Of a DNA stretch of 64,000 bases, positions 59,297 through 64,000 are shown one piece after another. The notes beneath the pieces are model-generated. The model did not search any database. It saw only the letters and a list, made by a program, of their open reading frames with translations, and was not told where the DNA came from. Made by a program: the position numbers and the translations under genes. Every line of letters begins with the position of its first letter. Position 1 is the stretch's first letter. The DNA lies in assembly GCA_947502975.1 (NCBI GenBank), contig CANNBV010000002.1, positions 248,001 to 312,000 on the forward strand, given 5' to 3'. The DNA is from an uncultured Flavobacteriaceae bacterium. Lineage in GTDB: Bacteria > Bacteroidota > Bacteroidia > Flavobacteriales > Flavobacteriaceae.

Positions 59297-60898
59297 TTAG
59301 TATCCTAGGTTTTGCTTTAAATTTGGATTGGCAGCCATACTTCCTACAGGTATAGGGTATAAATCAAAGTGAGCAGGTATAGCTATACCATTACTTCCGT
59401 TTCCTTTCCAAGCCCAGTTATAATTACCACCAGTATATCTACCGTATCTAATTAAATCTTGTCTTCTATGTGCTTCCCAGTGTAACTCACGAGATCTTTC
59501 ATCTAGAATAAAGTCTAATGTTAAATCTCCTGAAGAAATCGTGTTAGGATTATTGGCTCTCGTTCTTAAATCATTGATGTAACCGATAGCGGTAGCAACG
59601 CTTCCACCACCGCCTCTAAGGTGTGCTTCTGCATACATTAAGTATACATCGGCTAATCTATAGAGAGGGAAATCTGTGTCAACAAAAGTTTTATCTATAC
59701 CGAAACCTCCAGTAGATGTTGCATTCGAGTATTTTTGAATGATATAACCTGTATCTCTATCAGAAATATCAGAAATGTTAATAGGTCTATCTGCTGAAAT
59801 AATTGTATTTCTATCATCATTATTAAAAGAACCATCCCAAAGTTCAGCAAATTCTGGTCTCACTCTTAAAGCGCCTCCCCAACCTTCGGTACCAACTCCA
59901 ACAGGGTCACCATTCTTTTCTAAACTTCCAACGGAACCATTGATCATTACTGTAGTAGGGCCAAAGTTTTGTGTTGTAGTACCATCAGAAACTATAGGGA
60001 AAATAATTTCCTTTGTTGCAGAGTTTGTATTGTTATCTGCCATGAAATTATGTAGATAGTTGTCTGCCAATTCATAGCCTCCAGCTATAACCTGCTCACA
60101 GTAGCTGATACAATCACTATATCTGTTTTCACCAATATAAACCTCAGCATTCAGATAAATCTTTGCTAAAATCATTTGTGCAACAGCTCTATCTGCTCTA
60201 CCGTACTCATTTTGTCTAGCAGCTACTAATGAATTTTCAATATCTTTTAATTCTGATTCTATAAAAGAAAATAATTGTGCTCTATCTAATACTTCTGGAA
60301 GAGAATTAATTGGTGTAGTTTCATCAGCAAAATTTGCTTTTCCAAACAAATCCATCATATAATAGTAAGCCATGGCTCTCATCAATCTAGCTTCGGCACG
60401 ATATACAGTGATTTCATTTCTAGTGTCATCTGAAACGCCTCTAGCATCTAATTTATCTGCAGTGGTTTCACGAAGAAAATTGTTGGCTAAGGCTACAGAT
60501 AAATGTGCTCTACTAAACATACCAAGTAATAATGGGTTTTGTGCTGTCCAGATGTTTCTTTGAAGCTCTCTGGTACCAGGGTCATTTTCGTAAGACCATA
60601 TCATTTGGTCTGCAGCCAATGTTTGAGTGTATAGCAATACACGACCAAATTGACTTGTACCTGCATCGATATTCTTTAGGTTAGAACTACCAGCTCCATC
60701 TGTTCCCGTAAGCGCTAAGTTTGCATAAATACCAGCTAAAACTTGTTTATAAGCAGATTCATCTTCAAAAAGATTTTCACTTAAAACAGTTTGATCATCA
60801 TTAGGTACGATATTCAAATCATCGGTACAAGATACTAGCGTAACGATAAAAAGACATATCATTCCAATTGTTTTGTTCATTTTAAATCTTGTTTTCAT
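59297..60898 (-). CDS. susD: SusD-like starch-binding lipoprotein
   Basis: 533-aa SusD family protein with lipobox VSC (about Cys24), AYKQVLAGIYANLA, EARLMRAMAYYYMMDLFG and a C-terminal NPNLKQNLGY end. It is the lid of the SusC pore for alpha-glucan oligosaccharides. A second in-frame ATG at 60880 also gives a good signal peptide. Confidence 0.93.
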   Translation of the reverse strand: MKTRFKMNKTIGMICLFIVTLVSCTDDLNIVPNDDQTVLSENLFEDESAYKQVLAGIYANLALTGTDGAGSSNLKNIDAGTSQFGRVLLYTQTLAADQMIWSYENDPGTRELQRNIWTAQNPLLLGMFSRAHLSVALANNFLRETTADKLDARGVSDDTRNEITVYRAEARLMRAMAYYYMMDLFGKANFADETTPINSLPEVLDRAQLFSFIESELKDIENSLVAARQNEYGRADRAVAQMILAKIYLNAEVYIGENRYSDCISYCEQVIAGGYELADNYLHNFMADNNTNSATKEIIFPIVSDGTTTQNFGPTTVMINGSVGSLEKNGDPVGVGTEGWGGALRVRPEFAELWDGSFNNDDRNTIISADRPINISDISDRDTGYIIQKYSNATSTGGFGIDKTFVDTDFPLYRLADVYLMYAEAHLRGGGGSVATAIGYINDLRTRANNPNTISSGDLTLDFILDERSRELHWEAHRRQDLIRYGRYTGGNYNWAWKGNGSNGIAIPAHFDLYPIPVGSMAANPNLKQNLGY

Positions 60899-60908
60899 AG
60901 TTGTTTTT

Positions 60909-63854
60909 TTAAAATTTAATGTTAGCTCCTACCAATACGGTTCTTGGTCTTGGATAAACCACATTATCTATACCTAATGTTAGTGTGAGGTCAGAATCGT
61001 TATCTGTTACTTCAGGGTCTAAACCACTGTAGTTAGTAATAGTAAATACGTTTTGCACACCACCCCAAATTCTAACACTTTTTAGCATTTTAGAAATATC
61101 GTTAAACGTATATCCCAAAGTGATGTTGTCCATTCTTAAGAATGAAGCGTTTTCTACAAAAAGGTCAGAAATAATAACATCGGCGGTTCTTTGGAAACCA
61201 GTGTTTAAAACATTAGTTGGAATATTACCTAAAACGGCATTATCAAGCAATAATTCATATTGTGCTCTTGAAGATTGTACATTGTTGTACACATAATTTC
61301 CAAGATTGGCTCTTAAGTTGAAGGAGAAATCTAAATTTTTGTAAAATACATTGGATTGAAAACCAAAAATAGCATTTGCACCAGGGTTTTCTTTTACATA
61401 ACGGTCATTATCATTAATAACGTTGTCTCCATTTAAATCGGCATATGCTCCTTCAATTGGGCTACCGTTGGCATCATACAATTGTTTAAACACGTAGAAA
61501 GAATTTGGAGCTTCTCCTTCACGGTGAATTTGAATGTTATTTCCTGTTCCACCGCTAATGCCTCCAGTTCTAACGTCTTGTCCGAGAGCTAATTCTTTTA
61601 CTTCTCTATCTAATAACGTTGCGTTAAAATTGAAATCAACTTTCCAATCTTCATTCTTAACCACATCAGTGTTTACCGAAAACTCTAAACCTTGAATTTG
61701 TAACTCGCCAATGTTTTGGATAATACTGTTTGAAAAGTTTACGCCATCAGGTACTGCAGCTGTGAATAATAAATCGGTTGAGTTTTTCTGAAAGAAGTTT
61801 AATGAACCTGATACTTTGTTGTTAAATAAACCATAATCTATACCAACTTCTATAGTAGCGGTTTCTTCCCATTTTAAATCAGGATTTATTTCCGAGGCAA
61901 TTAAAGATTGAATTACTTCATTACCAAATTGGAATTGAGAATCTCCTCTACCACCTCTGTAACGGTTTAAGAAAATATCTTTTTCGTCAACTGATTGTTG
62001 TCCAGTGATACCATAACCCAAACGTAATTTCAAATTTGAAAATACTTTAGAATCTTTCATAAAATCTTCATCACTAATACTCCATGCAAAAGCAGCAGCA
62101 GGGAAATTACCCCATTGGTTTTCTTTGCTAAAACGAGAGGTGCCGTCACGTCTGTATGTAAGTGTTAATAGATATTTGTCGTCTAATGAGAAATTAGCTC
62201 TACCAAAGAAACCTATTAAAACTACATCAGGATCGGTATAAAAATCATCAACACTTAATGGGTCTGTTGCATTTCTACCATTTAGACCACTATTTGTAAA
62301 TCTTTGATAAGAATAACCAGCTGTAAAATCTAAACCTACATTATCTATATCTTTTTTGTAGTTAAGATATCCATCAAATAATTCGTTTGTTCTTTCTTGA
62401 GTGTTTTGTCTAGACTCTCCTTTAAAAAGAATATCTTGATCTGTAGTTGCTTGTAGTCTATCTCTGGTATCAAAGCCTTTAGCTTCAGTTTTATCATAAC
62501 CAAGATTTATTACGGCTCTCAATTCGGGTAAGAAATGGAATTTATAGTCAAAATTTAAATTCCCGTAAAGTCTATTGGCATCACCAAGATTAGTTCTTTG
62601 TAATAATTGTGCAATTGGGTTAGTAGTACCGTTTGCCACCAAATTTCCTGTTCTGTGTTGGTAGAATCCACCAAAAGGAGAACTAGAATCAAATACAGGT
62701 TGTGTAGGGTCATAACGCATTGCAGCACCAATTTGTCCTGCATCTGCAAAACGGTTATCTTCAAATGCAAAGTTTGCATTAAGACTCACTTTTAAATGAT
62801 CATCAAAAAACTTAGGATTTAATGATAAGCTCAAGTTACGTCTTTCGAATTTAGATGTTTTTAAAGCACCTTCTTGATCTACAACTCCAAAAGAAAATCT
62901 AGCAGGTATTAATTTAAATAAAGACCCTTGCATAGAAACATTGTGTTGTGAAGAAAAAGTATTTCTAAAAATTTCATTTTGCCAATTAGTATTAGCGCTT
63001 CCTAATAAACTTTCATCAATTGTAGTACCGTTTATTGGTTGCGATGCTACTAATTGTCTGTAAGCATCTGCCGAAAACACATCAATAGTATTGGTTACTT
63101 CACCAAAGCTATATTGCGTATCATATGTAGCGCTAAAGGTAGATTTACCTTTTTTAGTAACTATAATAATAACCCCGTTAGATGCACGAGAACCGTAAAT
63201 AGCAGTAGCTGATGCATCTTTTAAAACAGAAAATGAGTCAATGTCATTTGGGTTAATAGAAGCTAAAACACCTCTAGAACCTGTAACACCATCGTTTGAT
63301 ATTGGTAAACCATCTATTATAATTAAAGGATCGTTAGAACCATTAATAGAGGCTCCACCTCTAATTCTAATTTGAGATCCAGAACCTGGTGCACCACTCG
63401 TATTAACACTTACACCAGCTATACGTCCGTTAATTAAGTTTTCTGGAGTTACTATATTACCTTTAGTAAACCCTTCAGCTGTAATAGCTTCAACCGATCC
63501 AGTTGCATCTTTTCTAGTAGTAGTACCATAACCGATTACAACCACCTCTTCTAATTGAGCAGCGTCTTCAGCTAATTGTACATCTAAAGTAGATTGACCA
63601 GAGTATGCAATTTCTTGAGAAGCATAGCCTACATAAGAAAAAACAATAATATCTCCATTATTTGCTTCAATCTGATAATTTCCATCAAAATCAGTGGTGG
63701 TTCCAGTAGTCGTGCCTTTTATAATGACATTAACTCCTGGAAGAGGGATGGAGGTAGATTGTTCTGTTACTGTTCCTTTTACAATACTTTGTCCAAATAT
63801 AAATACGGGCAAAAGCATCATAAAAAACAGTAATGTTTTAGTATTTGTTTTCAT
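60909..63854 (-). CDS. susC: SusC-like TonB-dependent transporter (starch locus)
   Basis: 981-aa outer-membrane transporter: signal peptide (IFGQ), carboxypeptidase-like beta-sandwich (about 23-110, VKGTVTEQSTSIPLPGVNVI), plug with ATAIYGSRASNGVIII, then the barrel. Unlike the SusC at 40716 it has no STN domain, so it is not part of a sigma/anti-sigma relay. This fits control by the LacI-type operator upstream. First gene of the six-gene operon. Confidence 0.95.
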   Translation of the reverse strand: MKTNTKTLLFFMMLLPVFIFGQSIVKGTVTEQSTSIPLPGVNVIIKGTTTGTTTDFDGNYQIEANNGDIIVFSYVGYASQEIAYSGQSTLDVQLAEDAAQLEEVVVIGYGTTTRKDATGSVEAITAEGFTKGNIVTPENLINGRIAGVSVNTSGAPGSGSQIRIRGGASINGSNDPLIIIDGLPISNDGVTGSRGVLASINPNDIDSFSVLKDASATAIYGSRASNGVIIIVTKKGKSTFSATYDTQYSFGEVTNTIDVFSADAYRQLVASQPINGTTIDESLLGSANTNWQNEIFRNTFSSQHNVSMQGSLFKLIPARFSFGVVDQEGALKTSKFERRNLSLSLNPKFFDDHLKVSLNANFAFEDNRFADAGQIGAAMRYDPTQPVFDSSSPFGGFYQHRTGNLVANGTTNPIAQLLQRTNLGDANRLYGNLNFDYKFHFLPELRAVINLGYDKTEAKGFDTRDRLQATTDQDILFKGESRQNTQERTNELFDGYLNYKKDIDNVGLDFTAGYSYQRFTNSGLNGRNATDPLSVDDFYTDPDVVLIGFFGRANFSLDDKYLLTLTYRRDGTSRFSKENQWGNFPAAAFAWSISDEDFMKDSKVFSNLKLRLGYGITGQQSVDEKDIFLNRYRGGRGDSQFQFGNEVIQSLIASEINPDLKWEETATIEVGIDYGLFNNKVSGSLNFFQKNSTDLLFTAAVPDGVNFSNSIIQNIGELQIQGLEFSVNTDVVKNEDWKVDFNFNATLLDREVKELALGQDVRTGGISGGTGNNIQIHREGEAPNSFYVFKQLYDANGSPIEGAYADLNGDNVINDNDRYVKENPGANAIFGFQSNVFYKNLDFSFNLRANLGNYVYNNVQSSRAQYELLLDNAVLGNIPTNVLNTGFQRTADVIISDLFVENASFLRMDNITLGYTFNDISKMLKSVRIWGGVQNVFTITNYSGLDPEVTDNDSDLTLTLGIDNVVYPRPRTVLVGANIKF

Positions 63855-63910
63855 ACAGTTTTGTTAATTTAATGTTCTAATTAGTCAGTTTATATTTTCA
63901 CTCCTCACTC

Positions 63911-63918
63911 CAAAGCTA
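63911..63918 (-). promoter_or_regulatory. -7 element of the starch operon promoter
   Basis: Reads TAGCTTTG on the minus strand, matching TAnnTTTG, about 57 bp before the susC ATG. The LacI-type palindrome lies about 46 bp further upstream. Confidence 0.6.
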
Positions 63919-63963
63919 TGTAAAGAAATTGTTAAGAGATAATTTTCAATTACGAAATATTTA

Positions 63964-63979
63964 ACGAAAACGTTTTCGT
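63964..63979. promoter_or_regulatory. LacI-family operator upstream of susC
   Basis: ACGAAAACGTTTTCGT, a perfect 16-bp palindrome with the CG centre typical of LacI/MalR-type regulators. Maltose/starch loci of flavobacteria are commonly governed by a LacI-family regulator. The regulator gene is not in the window. Confidence 0.8.
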
Positions 63980-64000
63980 GTTGACAACTTTATATTTTTT

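Overview
The window looks like a low-GC Bacteroidota genome, most likely a marine member of Flavobacteriaceae. The basis is the AT-rich sequence, promoters with a TAnnTTTG -7 element, SusC/SusD pairs, an ECF sigma/FecR pair, a type IX secretion sorting domain and short dispersed palindromes of a kind I remember from flavobacteria.

Left part (about 0.1-26.3 kb) is an RNA-repair and NAD/ADP-ribose island. After an initiator tRNA-fMet comes an NrtR-like Nudix regulator and a tight operon (1250-6805): SPFH protein, NAD-kinase-like protein, NADAR, RNA 2'-phosphotransferase KptA, macrodomain, small ADP-ribose-associated protein, ADP-ribosylglycohydrolase and DUF4291. A divergent WYL regulator and a first RtcB RNA ligase follow. 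Then come an ARPP-1/DUF6569 lipoprotein, a small S24/S26-like protein, PcfJ, a second RtcB, a nucleotidyltransferase, PrfH, a TPR protein, a DEDDh exonuclease and a pseudo-receiver regulator. A tRNA array at 18861-22806 is interrupted only by an RNase H-like protein and an AlkB dioxygenase. A slipin and two RlaP-type nucleotidyltransferases close the island.

The array is the most unusual feature. I can fold about 25 tRNA genes, covering 19 of 20 amino acids (only Thr has no assigned anticodon). tRNA-Ser(UGA) and tRNA-Gln(UUG) carry 55- and 51-nt insertions in the anticodon loop. One tRNA is interrupted by a long structured insertion. Two at the end of the array are circularly permuted: the 3' half lies upstream of the 5' half, with acceptor stems that match perfectly only in the swapped order. 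RtcB is the archaeal/metazoan tRNA-splicing ligase, so I infer that the island supplies a spare tRNA set together with the enzymes that mature or repair it. A shared operator (TACGCA-N7-TGCGYA, exactly 14 bp before the TTTG of the -7 element) and a shared two-hairpin leader tie the permuted/interrupted tRNA unit to rtcB1. The same operator occurs before the RlaP pair and the pseudo-receiver gene, and upstream of the WYL regulator.

Middle part (26.7-52.1 kb): a secreted metallophosphatase, then a uronate-polysaccharide locus (RraA-like, DUF4861, AraC regulator, GH105, KduI, toroid lyase-like lipoprotein, Nramp-like transporter, heparinase II/III lyase). An ECF sigma factor and FecR anti-sigma lie back to back, followed by a SusC/SusD pair with an STN domain. 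A TonB-dependent receptor-like protein, a LolA-like protein and an M16 protease form a separate unit.

Right part (52.3-63.9 kb, minus strand): a starch/alpha-glucan utilisation locus, SusC-SusD-SusE-SusF-like-GH13 amylase-lipoprotein, with a perfect 16-bp LacI-type palindrome upstream of susC.
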